Assembly (NCBI RefSeq): GCF_016862895.1
Contig: NZ_BONV01000040.1
Coordinates: 53,557 to 117,556 of the forward strand
DNA length: 64,000 bases
Direction of reading: 5' to 3'
Origin: Planotetraspora kaengkrachanensis
Lineage (GTDB): Bacteria > Actinomycetota > Actinomycetes > Streptosporangiales > Streptosporangiaceae
The notes beneath the pieces are model-generated. The model made no database searches, was not told the DNA's origin, and saw only the letters and a program-made list of their open reading frames with translations. The position numbers were made by a program, and so were the translations under genes. Shown piece after piece: positions 51,374 to 61,097 of the stretch (position 1 is the first letter of the stretch; the number at the start of each line of letters is the position of its first letter).

Positions 51374-52431
51374 TCACCTTGAGCGCATGGCTTCACTGCT
51401 CCATCAAAACCCGTGTGACCACCGTGGCGAGCGCCGTCGTGGCGTTAATCTGCGTTTCCGCCACCCTGCTGCTGCTGATGGACGCCCCCCAGCCTCCGCT
51501 CTACGGAAGCGTGGCCGTCCTGGCCGGACTCATCGGCGGTTCACTCCTGCTGATCGCGGCCACCGCGCTCGGGACGTACTGGATGATGAGCAAGACCCTC
51601 CAGCCGGTGTGTGCCATCAGCGGAAAACTCGCCATGATCCGGTCTTCCAATCTCAGCGAGCGGGTTCCACTGCCGCGCCATGACGACGAGTTCAAGGAGC
51701 TTGCACAGGTCACCAACCAAACGTTGGAATGGGCCCAGTCGGCGATTCAGCAGCAGTTGAAGTTCGCCTCGGACGCCTCCCATGACCTGCGCAACCCTCT
51801 CGCAGCCATGCGTACCGAGCTCGAAGACGCACTCATGCAACCGGAGGAGATCGACTGGGTGGAAACCGGCGACAGGCTGCTGGAGTCCGTCGAGCGGCTA
51901 CAGGACTTAGTGACCAACCTGTTGAACATCTCACGACTTGACGCGGGCATCATCGGTCAGTACGACCTGCTCAACCTCGCCGTCCTGGTGGACGGCGAAC
52001 TCGACCACCGGCGGCGCGACCACCAGGGAAGCACACTCAGGGTGGTCAGGAGGTTCAGCAGCGGCGTGATGGTCAACGGCGAGCGGATCGGCTTGGAACG
52101 GCTGTTGCACAACCTCCTGGACAACGCCGAACGCCACGCCCGCTCTATCGTCACGGTCACTGTCGAGAACCGGGGCGACGCGGCGGTGCTGGAGGTCTGC
52201 GACGACGGGAGCGGGGTGCCGACCGAGCATCGGGAGATCATTTTCCAGCGCTTCACCCGCCTGCAAGACGCGCGTGCCAAGGACGCCGGCGGCAGCGGCC
52301 TGGGCCTGCCTATCGCCCGGCAGATCGCCGAAGCCCATGGCGGCACCCTCACTATCGAAGACGGTCCCTCCGGAGCACGGTTCGTCGCACGCTTCCCCCG
52401 GCCGGCCGCGCTGGCGGCGAGCAGCAGATAG
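51370..52431 (+). CDS. Sensor histidine kinase (orphan)
   Basis: This 353-residue protein has two membrane segments (residues about 15-37 and 46-70), a HAMP-like region, phosphoacceptor H138 in ASDASHDLRNPLAAM, N-box HNLLDNAERHA, G1 CDDGSGVP and G2 GGSGLGLPIARQ. GTG 51370 overlaps the XRE relic; an internal TTG at 51379 is an alternative. No response regulator gene is adjacent on either strand. The sensor loop is only about 10 residues, so it may sense the membrane. Confidence 0.9.
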   Translation: MITLSAWLHCSIKTRVTTVASAVVALICVSATLLLLMDAPQPPLYGSVAVLAGLIGGSLLLIAATALGTYWMMSKTLQPVCAISGKLAMIRSSNLSERVPLPRHDDEFKELAQVTNQTLEWAQSAIQQQLKFASDASHDLRNPLAAMRTELEDALMQPEEIDWVETGDRLLESVERLQDLVTNLLNISRLDAGIIGQYDLLNLAVLVDGELDHRRRDHQGSTLRVVRRFSSGVMVNGERIGLERLLHNLLDNAERHARSIVTVTVENRGDAAVLEVCDDGSGVPTEHREIIFQRFTRLQDARAKDAGGSGLGLPIARQIAEAHGGTLTIEDGPSGARFVARFPRPAALAASSR

Positions 52432-52510
52432 CGGGTGAAGGATCTACCAGTGCCAGTGGGCTCCGGCTCCAACCCAGCGGCCGATTCGCAGGCTCCGTTC
52501 ACCTACCGCG

Positions 52511-52942
52511 ATGAGACGGCACTCCCACCGCCGTCTCCGTAGACCCCGGCACACGATCCAGCGGGCCACCGGATCGGTCGTGCTAGTGGCACACAGCCTC
52601 GGCTGCCACACCGTCGCCCATTGGGCTCACCGACACGACGCCCGGGTCCGTGCGGCGCTGTTGGTGGCGCCGCCCGATATCGACTACTCGGCATCGCACG
52701 GCGCGCCGATCGCAGGCTTCGGGCCGCCCGCAGCGAACCCGTTGCCGTTCCCGACTGTCCTGGCGGCCAGCAGCACCGACCCCTGGGCAAAGATCGACTG
52801 GTCCCGCCAACTGGCCAAACAGTGGGGCGCAAGGTTCGTGAACCTCGGCGATGTCGGCCATGTCAACCCCGAGTCCGGCTTCGGACCATGGCCCCGGGGT
52901 GAGGAGCTACTCCGAGACCTCCTCGCCGAGACCGCCGACTGA
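52511..52942 (+). pseudogene. RBBP9/YdeN-type serine hydrolase, N-terminally truncated
   Basis: The 143-codon frame starts 50-60 residues late relative to the family. It keeps the nucleophile Ser in VVLVAHSLGCHTVAHWA, the Asp in AASSTDPWAK and the His in LGDVGHVNPESG. The N-terminal strand with the LPGW motif is missing, and the first 25 codons are Arg-rich non-homologous sequence. Probably inactive. Confidence 0.65.
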
Positions 52943-53060
52943 GTCACACTTGATCGAGTGCCGGCTCTGCCGCCATGATCACGGTTTTGGCGAGCCGCCG
53001 TCCGTGGCTGCGCGCCGCTCGGTCCCGGTGCCATGCGTACCGTTCCCCACGTCTGATCCG

Positions 53061-53666
53061 TCAGTGCGCTTGGGCCGCAATCACCCGGAGCCAGACCTCT
53101 CGGAGAGTCTGGGTCGTACGGTCGAGAGCGTCGCCGTCCTCGGCACAGGCGCGGTAGTAACTACGTTCCGTCATCCAGCACAGCGTACGGGCGAGGGCGC
53201 CGGCGTCGGTCGGGGCGTCGCCGTCGGGCAGTCCGGCACGCACGAGCACCTCTCGCATGGCGGCAGCGAAGGCCTCTACCGTCTCGTCCCAGGACCGCCC
53301 GACAGCCGGGTTGGCTGCCGCCTGCTCCACGGCCGCGCGCATCACCGTGCCATGCTCACGCCACATACGTTCCGTGTGGTCCAGGGCACGCTCGATGGCT
53401 TGCGGCGGGGGGGTCGCGGTGTCCTCTGCGGCGCGGGCCGCGTCCTGGACGATGTCGACCATCGTGCGGGCCACGAGGGCGGCGAGGACGTCATGTTTCG
53501 AGCCGAAGTAGAAGTAGAGCGAGCCGCGCGAAATTCCGGCCCCCTTCGCGATGTCCTCGACGGTCATCCGCTCAAAACCGGTGCGCGTCAGTAGTTCCTC
53601 CGCCGCGTCCAAGAGCGCTTGCTCGCGCAGGTCGCCCTTGCGTAGTGCGTCGCTCCGCCTGCCCAT
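53061..53666 (-). CDS. TetR-family transcriptional regulator
   Basis: This about 201-residue protein has the HTH REQALLDAAEELLTRTGFER, MTVEDIAKGAGISRGSLYFYF and a C-terminal helical domain ending TQTLREVWLRVIAAQAH. ATG 53666 or 53684. It is divergent from an SDR gene. A perfect 15-bp palindrome lies between them and is its probable operator. Confidence 0.93.
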   Translation of the reverse strand: MGRRSDALRKGDLREQALLDAAEELLTRTGFERMTVEDIAKGAGISRGSLYFYFGSKHDVLAALVARTMVDIVQDAARAAEDTATPPPQAIERALDHTERMWREHGTVMRAAVEQAAANPAVGRSWDETVEAFAAAMREVLVRAGLPDGDAPTDAGALARTLCWMTERSYYRACAEDGDALDRTTQTLREVWLRVIAAQAH

Positions 53667-53736
53667 GGCTCCTGTCTCCTCCACCTGCGGGCCGTGTCAC
53701 CTGTGCCCGGCCGAGCCTACCCGTCCGGGGCAGAAA

Positions 53737-53751
53737 TCAACGTCACGTTGA
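53737..53751. promoter_or_regulatory. TetR-type operator (TCAACGT-C-ACGTTGA)
   Basis: Perfect 7-bp arms around one base, midway between the divergent TetR start and the SDR ATG at 53816. One site could control both genes. Confidence 0.7.
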
Positions 53752-53815
53752 AAAAATTCAGCACCATGTAGACTCTCTGGTGCCCCTTTCCATCCGTCAC
53801 GGGAGCGATCGCATC

Positions 53816-54703
53816 ATGAGCCACCCGACTCACAAGACATTCCTGATCACAGGTGTCAGCAGCGGCCTCGGCCGCGCCTTCGCGCAGGGCGCACTGGCGG
53901 TCGGCCACACCGTGGCCGGGACCGTACGGCGCCCGGAGGACCGCGCCGCCTTCGAGGCCCTCGCGCCGGGCCGCGCTCACGCGCGCCTCCTCGATGTCAC
54001 GGACGACGACGCGGTCGTCCGGGTAGTGCGTGACGTAGAAGAAGGCGTGGGCGCGATCGATGTGCTCATCGCCAACGCCGGCTACGGGCTCGAAGGCGTC
54101 TTCGAGGAGACCTCGCTCGCCGACCTGCGAGCCCAGTTCGATGTCAACGTCTTCGGCACCGCCGCCACCGTGCAGGCGGTGCTGCCGTACATGCGCGCGC
54201 GGCGCCGCGGTCATATCTTGGCCGTCAGCTCGATGGGCGGGCTCGCCTCGTTTCCCGGTGTCTCCGCCTACTGCGGCAGCAAGTACGCCGTGGAGGGGAT
54301 CCTGGAGGCCGTCGGTAAGGAGGTCGCCGGCTTCGGCATCCATGTGACCGCGATCGAGCCCGGCTCCTTCCGCACCGACTGGGCGGGCCGCTCCATGGTC
54401 CGCGCACCCCGATCACTGCCCGACTACGACGAGATCTTCGAACCGATCCGCGCCGCCCGGCAGTCGGCCGACGGGCGTCAGCTCGGCGACCCTGCCAAGG
54501 CCGCCGCGGCGGTACTGCGCGTCCTCGACCTGCCTCGGCCGCCCGCCCATCTCGTGCTGGGGTCGGACGCGCTGCGTCTGGTGCGGGCCGGACGCGCCGC
54601 CGTAGAAGAGGACCTCAACACCTGGGAGGAGCTGTCGCGCTCAACGGACTTCCCAGACGGCGCGCAGATCGGGGGACCCGCGCTCCCGGCGCGCACGAGC
54701 TGA
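53816..54703 (+). CDS. Short-chain dehydrogenase/reductase
   Basis: This 295-residue enzyme is of the classical-long SDR type: FLITGVSSGLGRAFAQGAL, IANAGYGLEGVF, catalytic Ser in AVSSMGGLAS and YCGSKYAVEG (Y-x3-K). A C-terminal extension (PPAHLVLGSDALRLV) is typical of this oxidoreductase group. Controlled by the divergent TetR, by inference. Substrate unknown. Confidence 0.93.
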   Translation: MSHPTHKTFLITGVSSGLGRAFAQGALAVGHTVAGTVRRPEDRAAFEALAPGRAHARLLDVTDDDAVVRVVRDVEEGVGAIDVLIANAGYGLEGVFEETSLADLRAQFDVNVFGTAATVQAVLPYMRARRRGHILAVSSMGGLASFPGVSAYCGSKYAVEGILEAVGKEVAGFGIHVTAIEPGSFRTDWAGRSMVRAPRSLPDYDEIFEPIRAARQSADGRQLGDPAKAAAAVLRVLDLPRPPAHLVLGSDALRLVRAGRAAVEEDLNTWEELSRSTDFPDGAQIGGPALPARTS

Positions 54704-54837
54704 CGTCGCCCGCGGCTGCCCCGCACGCCTGAATGAAGTTCGAGCCGGCAGCACTACCTCGGGACCTCGCGGATGAACCCGCCGCGCCGCGTCGAATTCG
54801 ACGAGGTGTTCCCCGGCCTGCTCGACGCCCTCACCGG

Positions 54838-55728
54838 TCAGCTGGAGAAGAAGACCTGACGCTCCCTCGCCCTGTCGTCGAAGGACTCCAGCTGAGCCTG
54901 ACCGTCGGGGGCGAGGGTGTCCAGCATGGTGTGCAGCAGCGCGGTGCACAGGACCGTGGGGCCGGCGTGGGAGTCGAACGCGAAGGCCGAGCTGACCGGG
55001 GCGAGCAGTACCTCGTCCGCGAGGTCGGTGAGCGGGCTCACCGGCTGGTCCGTGACGAGGGCGACCCTCAGTCCGGAGCGCCGCGCCCAGAGGAGGCCCT
55101 GCGCCAGTTCGCGCGGGTAGCGCGGCAGGCCGATGGCGAGCACCCATTCGGCTCCTGATTCGGCTGCCCTGCTCAGCCGGTCCTCCAGGATCGAGCCCGG
55201 GACGTCCAGTACGCGTACGTCCGGGAGCACCTTCTCGGCGAGGTAGCCGAACAGGTGCGCCAGCGGCGCGGAGATCCGCAGACCCACGACCACGAGCGGA
55301 CGCGACGCGGCCAACCGGCCGGCCACGCGCCGAAGCCGGCTGGGGTCGCCCAAGCTGTCCCGCAGCCGCTCCAGGTCGCGGATCTCGGAGTTGACCAGGT
55401 CCTGGATCTCGTTGAAACGGTCGTCGGGCGCCACCGGCCGCAGATCGCCGAACACCGACGTACGCAGCGCGTCCCGGAACTCCGGGAACCCGCCGAACCC
55501 GAGCGCGGCGGCGAAGCGGGTGACCGACGGCTGGCTGACGCCGACGCGCTCGGCGAGGTCCGCGCTGGTGAAGAAGACGGCCTCCTGCGCGTTCTCCAGG
55601 AGGTAGCGCGCGATCCGGCGTTGTGAAGGCGAAAGCCGGTGGCCGTCGAAGAGCGCACGCAGGTTTGCGACGATCCTGGACGCGTTCAGCACCTCGAGCG
55701 ACCGGCCGCTTTCTGGGACGTGCCTCAT
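54838..55728 (-). CDS. RpiR/MurR-family transcriptional regulator with SIS domain
   Basis: This 296-residue protein has an N-terminal HTH (LSPSQRRIARYLLENAQE, DLAERVGVSQPSVTRFAAALG, FPEFRDALR) and a SIS sugar-phosphate domain from about residue 130 (LVVVGLRISAPLAHLFGY). These regulators respond to amino-sugar or other phosphosugars. It is convergent with the SDR gene and upstream of the carboxypeptidase/chitinase region, all leftward. ATG 55728 is used. Confidence 0.92.
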   Translation of the reverse strand: MRHVPESGRSLEVLNASRIVANLRALFDGHRLSPSQRRIARYLLENAQEAVFFTSADLAERVGVSQPSVTRFAAALGFGGFPEFRDALRTSVFGDLRPVAPDDRFNEIQDLVNSEIRDLERLRDSLGDPSRLRRVAGRLAASRPLVVVGLRISAPLAHLFGYLAEKVLPDVRVLDVPGSILEDRLSRAAESGAEWVLAIGLPRYPRELAQGLLWARRSGLRVALVTDQPVSPLTDLADEVLLAPVSSAFAFDSHAGPTVLCTALLHTMLDTLAPDGQAQLESFDDRARERQVFFSS

Positions 55729-55846
55729 CCTGGAACACTTCCCTTCTCCGTGGAGTGACAGAGCCGGTGATGACTCACCGCCCCGGCGCTGCCGGGTTCG
55801 GCCGCCTTACTTCATGAATCGCGAAGCGCGTGACCGGTATAACGCC

Positions 55847-55876
55847 GCCGGGCGGCCCCCGTGGGGACCGCCCGGC
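55847..55876 (-). terminator. Hairpin after the carboxypeptidase gene
   Basis: GCCGGGCGG and CCGCCCGGC pair, extended by CCCC/GGGG, 24 nt downstream of the stop at 55900 on the minus strand. Confidence 0.75.
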
Positions 55877-55899
55877 TCGCTACCTGTGGGATGAGAAGT

Positions 55900-57360
55900 T
55901 CACTTCTTCGGGCCGTTGCCGTTGAATCGTTTCTTGCACTCCTGCAGTCTCACGTCGACCTGCTCGCCCCGGTCGACGGTGACGTGCACGGTCTCGAGGA
56001 CCTCACCGGTCGGACGGGCGCAGGTGAGCGTCCAGTTCTCCTTGATGAAGTTGCCCGGCCCGGTGGCGACGACGCCGGTCGCGGTGTACGCCGGGGCAGG
56101 CCGTACGGACGGGTTGACGTGCCAGGCGAACTTGCCGTTCGTCGGGGCGATCAGCGTCGACTCCAGGTGGGTGGGGACCTTCTGGGGCGGGTCCAGGACG
56201 TTGTTCGCCTGCTGGATCGGTGCGGTCCACAGGTCGAAGTCCTTGGCGATCTTCAGGACCGCGCCCTTCGGAGCCTTGCCTGTGATCACGGAGTGCCCGG
56301 CCGGGTCGGCCGCGTACTCCAGTGCCACCATGAACGCCTCGCGGTTTGACTTGCCCTCGTAGCGACCGGTGCCCGTATAGTCCTCGATCACCTCGGAGTA
56401 GGTGTTGTTGGTGGACTGGGTCTTCATGATTTCGTAGGTGAACCCGAGACCGCGGGTCGCGTAGTACGACCAGTCCGGGGTCTCACCGGTCGTCTCGTAG
56501 TCGAAGCCCGACTTCATGCCCGTGTAGCCGTTCTTGGCCGTGATCGCGTCGGTCAGGGCGGCGTACACGGCCTCGTCGGGGGTGTCGCCCGCGCGGATCT
56601 CCAGCGGCGGGCGAAGCACGGTGTGACCGGAGGTGTGGTTCGTGATCAGGACCGTGACCTGGTTGTTCTTGGTCAGGTCCATGATGTTCTGCACTTCGGG
56701 CTCGGAGCCGGGCCCCGGCCCGCGATTCGTCGCGTTGGAACCGGCGTTGCTGCCCCAGCCGAAGGGGTAGTTGCGGTTGATGTCCACACCGGCGCTGCTG
56801 GCGCACGTCGGGGACAGGCCGCAGCTCGTACGCCGGTTGATGACGAACCCGTCGACGTTGACGACCGGGACGAAGATGACTCGCGCCTGGTCGAGCAGGC
56901 GCGTGACCTGCGGGTCCCTGCCGTCGTTGTTGATCAGGTCGTAGGCGAACTCCAGCGTGTGCTCACCGGAGGGCCACTCGTTGCCGTGGTGGACGCCCAT
57001 CATGAACAGGACCGGCTTGCCGTCGGCGGCGTCGACGTCGTGGGTGACCTCGATGCCGTACACCTCCCGCCCCTGGCGGGTCTTGTGCGGCAGCGTGATG
57101 TGCTTCACGAGGCCGGGGTGCTGGGTGCTCAGCGCCAGCATCTCGTTGTTGTAGTCCGTGATCGTCCGGTATGTGGTCCGCCCGCTGGGCAGGCTCACCA
57201 CCTGCTGCTGGACGACCGCCTGGGTGTCCGCGGTACCGGAGACGCTGGCACCGGCGGCCGGAATGCCGAGACCTCCCAGAAAAACGACGCTCAACGCCAG
57301 CGTGAGAGCGCGTTTTTTGGCGAGAGAGGCAATGAGGGGGGGCGTGCCTCTTGAAGGCAT
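55900..57360 (-). CDS. Secreted M14-family zinc carboxypeptidase
   Basis: The product is 486 residues. A signal peptide (LALSVVFLGGLGIPAAGASVS) ends near residue 39. Metal and substrate residues of M14 are visible: H125 and E128 in HHGNEWPSGE, N194/R195 in DINRNYPFG, H242 in ITNHTSG and catalytic E310 in GFTYEIMK. A C-terminal 90-residue beta domain follows. ATG 57360 or 57381. It removes C-terminal residues from peptides outside the cell. Confidence 0.93.
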   Translation of the reverse strand: MPSRGTPPLIASLAKKRALTLALSVVFLGGLGIPAAGASVSGTADTQAVVQQQVVSLPSGRTTYRTITDYNNEMLALSTQHPGLVKHITLPHKTRQGREVYGIEVTHDVDAADGKPVLFMMGVHHGNEWPSGEHTLEFAYDLINNDGRDPQVTRLLDQARVIFVPVVNVDGFVINRRTSCGLSPTCASSAGVDINRNYPFGWGSNAGSNATNRGPGPGSEPEVQNIMDLTKNNQVTVLITNHTSGHTVLRPPLEIRAGDTPDEAVYAALTDAITAKNGYTGMKSGFDYETTGETPDWSYYATRGLGFTYEIMKTQSTNNTYSEVIEDYTGTGRYEGKSNREAFMVALEYAADPAGHSVITGKAPKGAVLKIAKDFDLWTAPIQQANNVLDPPQKVPTHLESTLIAPTNGKFAWHVNPSVRPAPAYTATGVVATGPGNFIKENWTLTCARPTGEVLETVHVTVDRGEQVDVRLQECKKRFNGNGPKK

Positions 57361-57918
57361 ACTGAAACCTTTCTCAGCCACGGAAGAACAGGAAACAGAA
57401 ACGCGTCCTTTTCTCCGGGCCGTTTTCGGCAGTACGCGACGCCCCCCGAACAGCCGCTGACTGCAAAGTTTCAGTTAGTCTGATTGGGTGAATGTGAACC
57501 TGTCAACCCCATCGCCGCCGGCCTCTCTCCGCACGTACACGGAACGGGACAAGTGCTTTTCCGGAAACAACTCCGCCACGTAAACACGGTCGAGAGTCGA
57601 ACCCCACAGTTTCACAGGCGGGAAGGCCCGCCGCGTCCGACGCCGGGGGCGTGCGCGGCCGGCGGGCCGTTCACGTCCCCGGCGGAGGGGCTCTCGAACC
57701 TAGACCATCAGGTCAGGGACAGTACCGCGGTGTCCGTTCCGACCGGGGTGTCGAACGGCACACTGAGCGAGAGTCCGCCACCACAGGTGAACTGCCGGTA
57801 CTGGCCCCTGGATTGGATTAGCACAGCGGGCGGGCGGGATGCTGTTCCCGTTCCAGGAAATCTGTCACCTTCCCGTCACGCTCCAACCGCTGTTCGTATG
57901 GACGTGATGGGGCGCAGG
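57361..57918. other. Gap upstream of the carboxypeptidase gene
   Basis: About 560 bp without a supportable gene. It must hold the leftward promoter of the carboxypeptidase. CCTAGACCAT at 57698-57707 is a weak half-match to DasR sites and is not called. Confidence 0.4.
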
Positions 57919-59577
57919 TTACCGGTCACGATCTGGTCCCCGCCGTTGCGGTGCACAACGCAGATGTCGGTCGGCCCATTGCGCGGATTTCTCATTCGGA
58001 GCGGGCAGCAGGTGGCCTTTGGCGTGATGGTTTGCTGGACCGGAGCAGGCGATCGCATTGACCATCCGGCTGTTGATGGGGTCGGGGTCAACGGTGGCGA
58101 CCGTCAGTGTGTAGTCGCCGGGTTCGGCATAGGTGTGGGTACCGGTGATCGAGAAGGTCCCGTGACCCAACGCCCGAACCACCGCGGCGCTGTGCGTGTT
58201 GTCTCCCCAGTTGATCTCGGCGGTCAACGAGGCCGCCGAACTCTTGGTCACACGCGCGACCTCGCCGGTGAAGGCCGTACCCTTCACGGGCCTGATCAAG
58301 GCGCCCCGCACGGTCGGTGCCGGTGCCGCGATGACCTTCTTCGGCTCGAACGGCAGCGCGATGGCGCGCAGCTGACTGTTCTGCGCGTCGCCGGTCAGCT
58401 CCCACGTGAACATGCCGTTGAGACGGTGGTCCTTCGCGTACTTCGCTCGGATGCCGAGCGACTGTGCGTCTTCGAAGCTGCACAGGCGCAATGCGGCGGG
58501 GTCCCAGAGGTAGGGCGAGTAGACGTACGGGTCCCAGTTGATCAGGACCGTGGAGTCCGGCTTGAGTGCGTTGGTCATCGTCGACTGGCCACAGCCGGTC
58601 GCCGTCCAGGGCCGGTAGAGGCCGTTGTTCTGGCCGTCGGTTACCAGGAACCCGCGCTTCAGGGTGAACTCGGCACCGAGGGTGATTTTGTTCGCTGGTA
58701 CGCCCTGCGACCTGTAGAGGTTGACCGCCGCATCGATGCTGTTGTACCGGTCGCCGCTGGTGTCCAGCGGGTGGTTGTAGAGCGGCTGGTTGAACATGGA
58801 GATCGGCGAGTACCCCGTGCCCATGTCGTAGGTCATCAGGTTGATGGTGTCGAGCGTCCGGCCGAGCGTCGCCAGGTCGAAGCTCTTCAGTACGTCGTAC
58901 GGCGCGCCGTGCACATTGTCGCCGGAATCCTGCCACCGGCCGGCCGGCAGAGCCGCGGTGATCAGGAAGTCACGGTGGCTCTTGCCGTGGGCGTCGGCGT
59001 AGGCGTTCAGTTGGGTGCGGAACTCGTTGACCAGGAGGTTGACATTCTCGCGGTCATCCGGGCTGTAGCCGATGTAGTTCAGGCCCCCACTGACCGGGAA
59101 CTCCCAGTCGATGTCGAATCCGTCGACCGCCCCGTTGTCCACAAAGGCCGAGATGCACGAGGCGACAAAGGCCTTCCGCTTGGCGTCGGTCGAGGCCGCG
59201 TCGGAGAAGCCCGCGGCTCCCCAACCACCGATGGAGCGGATGACCTTGAGGTTCGGCGTTTTCTGGCGCTGCGCAAGGACGGAGTTGATTCCGGCCTGAC
59301 TCGCGGTGGTGCATTTTCCGTTGCTGATCGTGGAAAACGCCCAGTAGAAATGGGTGACCAGGTCCATCTGGATGTTGCTGAAGTTGGGCGTACCCTGCAA
59401 TAGGTAGCCGCCCACCATGGGACTCGACGGTGCCGGTACCGTTTCACCGACCTTCGCATGATCTGTGGCGAGGGCCGACGGCGCCCCTGCGAAAACCGTG
59501 CCAGCGGTCAGCATCGCGACGAGTGCGGCCGTTGCGAACCTGGGGATCCTCAGTTTTCGGAGAGTCGATTCCTTCAT
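57919..59577 (-). CDS. Secreted GH18 chitinase with C-terminal PKD-like domain
   Basis: The product is 552 residues. A signal peptide (AALVAMLTAGTVFAGAPSALA) precedes the GH18 barrel. The catalytic signature is DGFDIDWE with D155, D157 and acid E159; SIGGWGAAGFSDAAS and the late FTWELTGD barrel strand fit the family. A PKD-type beta domain starts near residue 440 (HGTFSITGTHTYAEPGDYTL). The last 35 or so residues (rich in Arg/His) look unlike coding for a domain and may follow a frameshift. AAGGGAA before ATG 59577. It cuts chitin outside the cell. Confidence 0.93.
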   Translation of the reverse strand: MKESTLRKLRIPRFATAALVAMLTAGTVFAGAPSALATDHAKVGETVPAPSSPMVGGYLLQGTPNFSNIQMDLVTHFYWAFSTISNGKCTTASQAGINSVLAQRQKTPNLKVIRSIGGWGAAGFSDAASTDAKRKAFVASCISAFVDNGAVDGFDIDWEFPVSGGLNYIGYSPDDRENVNLLVNEFRTQLNAYADAHGKSHRDFLITAALPAGRWQDSGDNVHGAPYDVLKSFDLATLGRTLDTINLMTYDMGTGYSPISMFNQPLYNHPLDTSGDRYNSIDAAVNLYRSQGVPANKITLGAEFTLKRGFLVTDGQNNGLYRPWTATGCGQSTMTNALKPDSTVLINWDPYVYSPYLWDPAALRLCSFEDAQSLGIRAKYAKDHRLNGMFTWELTGDAQNSQLRAIALPFEPKKVIAAPAPTVRGALIRPVKGTAFTGEVARVTKSSAASLTAEINWGDNTHSAAVVRALGHGTFSITGTHTYAEPGDYTLTVATVDPDPINSRMVNAIACSGPANHHAKGHLLPAPNEKSAQWADRHLRCAPQRRGPDRDR

Positions 59578-60032
59578 AGCGTTCCCTTCTGGGATCGAGT
59601 GATTCGATACCACTGGCAGTCACCCGGCCAAGGGACTGAACGGGCGCGACTTGCCGCTGGGACTGTGGGGCACTTGCCTGAGCCTTTGACGAGACATGGA
59701 GCGTGGACCATGCCGCATTTGGAGTCGCGGACGTAGGAATTCGCCGTGCCCCGGCAAGGTGTGCAGGTACGGCAGACGGCCCGGCAGCTGTTCGGTCGCG
59801 GCTCGCGGCAAGGAACGAGATCTTCACGTCACTCCTCAAATCGGGGTACCGCATACCTCCAGCACGGGCCGCGTCCGGGCATCAGTTGGACATGTCCGGC
59901 GACCCGTTGGGCGCTGCAGCGTCGGTGCAGCTTCCTGATGTGGTGGTGGGGGAGTTCACGCGGCCAGGGGACCGACCGTCCCGGCGATCTTCTTGTTCAT
60001 CTCGATTACCGCCTTGCTTTCGGGGGGTGGCT

Positions 60033-60042
60033 GGTCTATACC
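60033..60042. promoter_or_regulatory. DasR-like (dre) site 1, GGTCTATACC
   Basis: It matches the core of the DasR operator TGGTCTAGACCA with T-for-G in the middle; context TGGTCTATACCG. Lies 456 bp before the chitinase start. Confidence 0.5.
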
Positions 60043-60120
60043 GGTTGGCGGCCATGGGCGGTGGATAGATCCCTTATGTAGGGATCTCAGGCTGTCAGGG
60101 TAAACAGAAGTTAAAGATTT

Positions 60121-60130
60121 GGTCTATACC
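60121..60130. promoter_or_regulatory. DasR-like (dre) site 2, GGTCTATACC
   Basis: Same 12-bp context TGGTCTATACCG as site 1, 88 bp away. Confidence 0.5.
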
Positions 60131-60173
60131 GCCTTGTATCGGATTCGCAACGACGGCGGCTGTCGCCGCAGCC

Positions 60174-60183
60174 GGTCTATACC
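60174..60183. promoter_or_regulatory. DasR-like (dre) site 3, GGTCTATACC
   Basis: Context CGGTCTATACCG is itself a better palindrome; 53 bp from site 2. Confidence 0.5.
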
Positions 60184-60368
60184 GGGGCGGGCGACGTCGA
60201 CGGCATCTCGGGAGTGAGTCGGAACTCGATGGGCGGGGCCGTCGACCGGGAGATCAGACGCGGCCACTCCTTGGAAGCCGGCACGTTCGCCGGAGCCGGC
60301 GATGTCGAGTCCTTGCCGCAGCAGCCGCGGGTTGCCGTGGGGGTCAGATGGTCGCAGGTTGGAGCATC

Positions 60369-60803
60369 TCAGGCGGTGTCCCGCCGCGTGGTGTGGACCA
60401 CGGGGATCTCTGCGAGGGTCCGGTACAGCACACACTGGCGAAGCGGCCCTTCGGGCACGCTCGGATCCTCGAAGTCGTCGGCGGGGTCGCGGGTCATACC
60501 GATCCGGCGCATCACTGCCTGGGAACGAAGGTTGTCGACGGTCGTCGAGGCAACCGGTGCCGGCAGCCCGAGTACCTCGAAGCCGAAAGCCAAGCAGGCC
60601 AGGGCAGCCTCAGTGGCGTAACCGTGACCCCACGCCGAACGCACCAATCGCCAACCGATATCCACCCCTTCGAACGGCATGTCCTCGCCCACTTCGTCCA
60701 AGCCGACGCGTCCGACGAACTCGCGGGTCTCCCGTTCTTCCAGCGCCCACCATCCAAAACCTCGCTGATCGAACACGGCCTGCATGCGTGCCACCGCGGC
60801 ATC
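60369..60803 (-). pseudogene. GNAT acetyltransferase lacking its N-terminus
   Basis: The frame reads ARMQAVFDQRGFGWWALEE, IGWRLVRSAWGHGYATEAAL (CoA loop) and NLRSQAVMRRIGMTRD, a RimJ-type GNAT. The first 40 residues of the family are missing: upstream codons SDAAV fit, then similarity ends. GTG 60803 or ATG 60794 could start a short product. Function is doubtful. Confidence 0.7.
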
Positions 60804-61097
60804 GCTTTGCTCCCGTGTCCGCGCTGGGTTTCGTGGGCGTGGCCTCCCGGCGGATCACCATAGAAGCGTGGGGAGCTCAAGCGACACAGGCAAGCCCATT
60901 TGTGGGAGCCACCCCGGGAGCCATCAGGAGTATCTACGGGGTGATCTCCGGCGGATGCCCAACGGGACGGTTCCCTTGGCTATGGGATGCAACGGTAAGA
61001 GCTGGATACTTTCGGATCAGGACATATGCGCTTACGTGGATCATCATGGAACCATCACGAGCACGCATCCCCGTCATCCCTTCACGAGGAGACCACG

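Larger units (their letters stand above)
59578..60368. other. Chitinase upstream region, no gene
   Basis: Around 790 bp hold no credible gene but do hold three GGTCTATACC motifs (listed separately) and an 8-bp-stem hairpin AGATCCCT/AGGGATCT at 60067-60087. Confidence 0.55.

Noticed and set aside
54774..54860. Possible 28-residue peptide MNPPRRVEFD...
   Set aside because: No ribosome site, overlaps the end of the RpiR gene, no similarity recognised.
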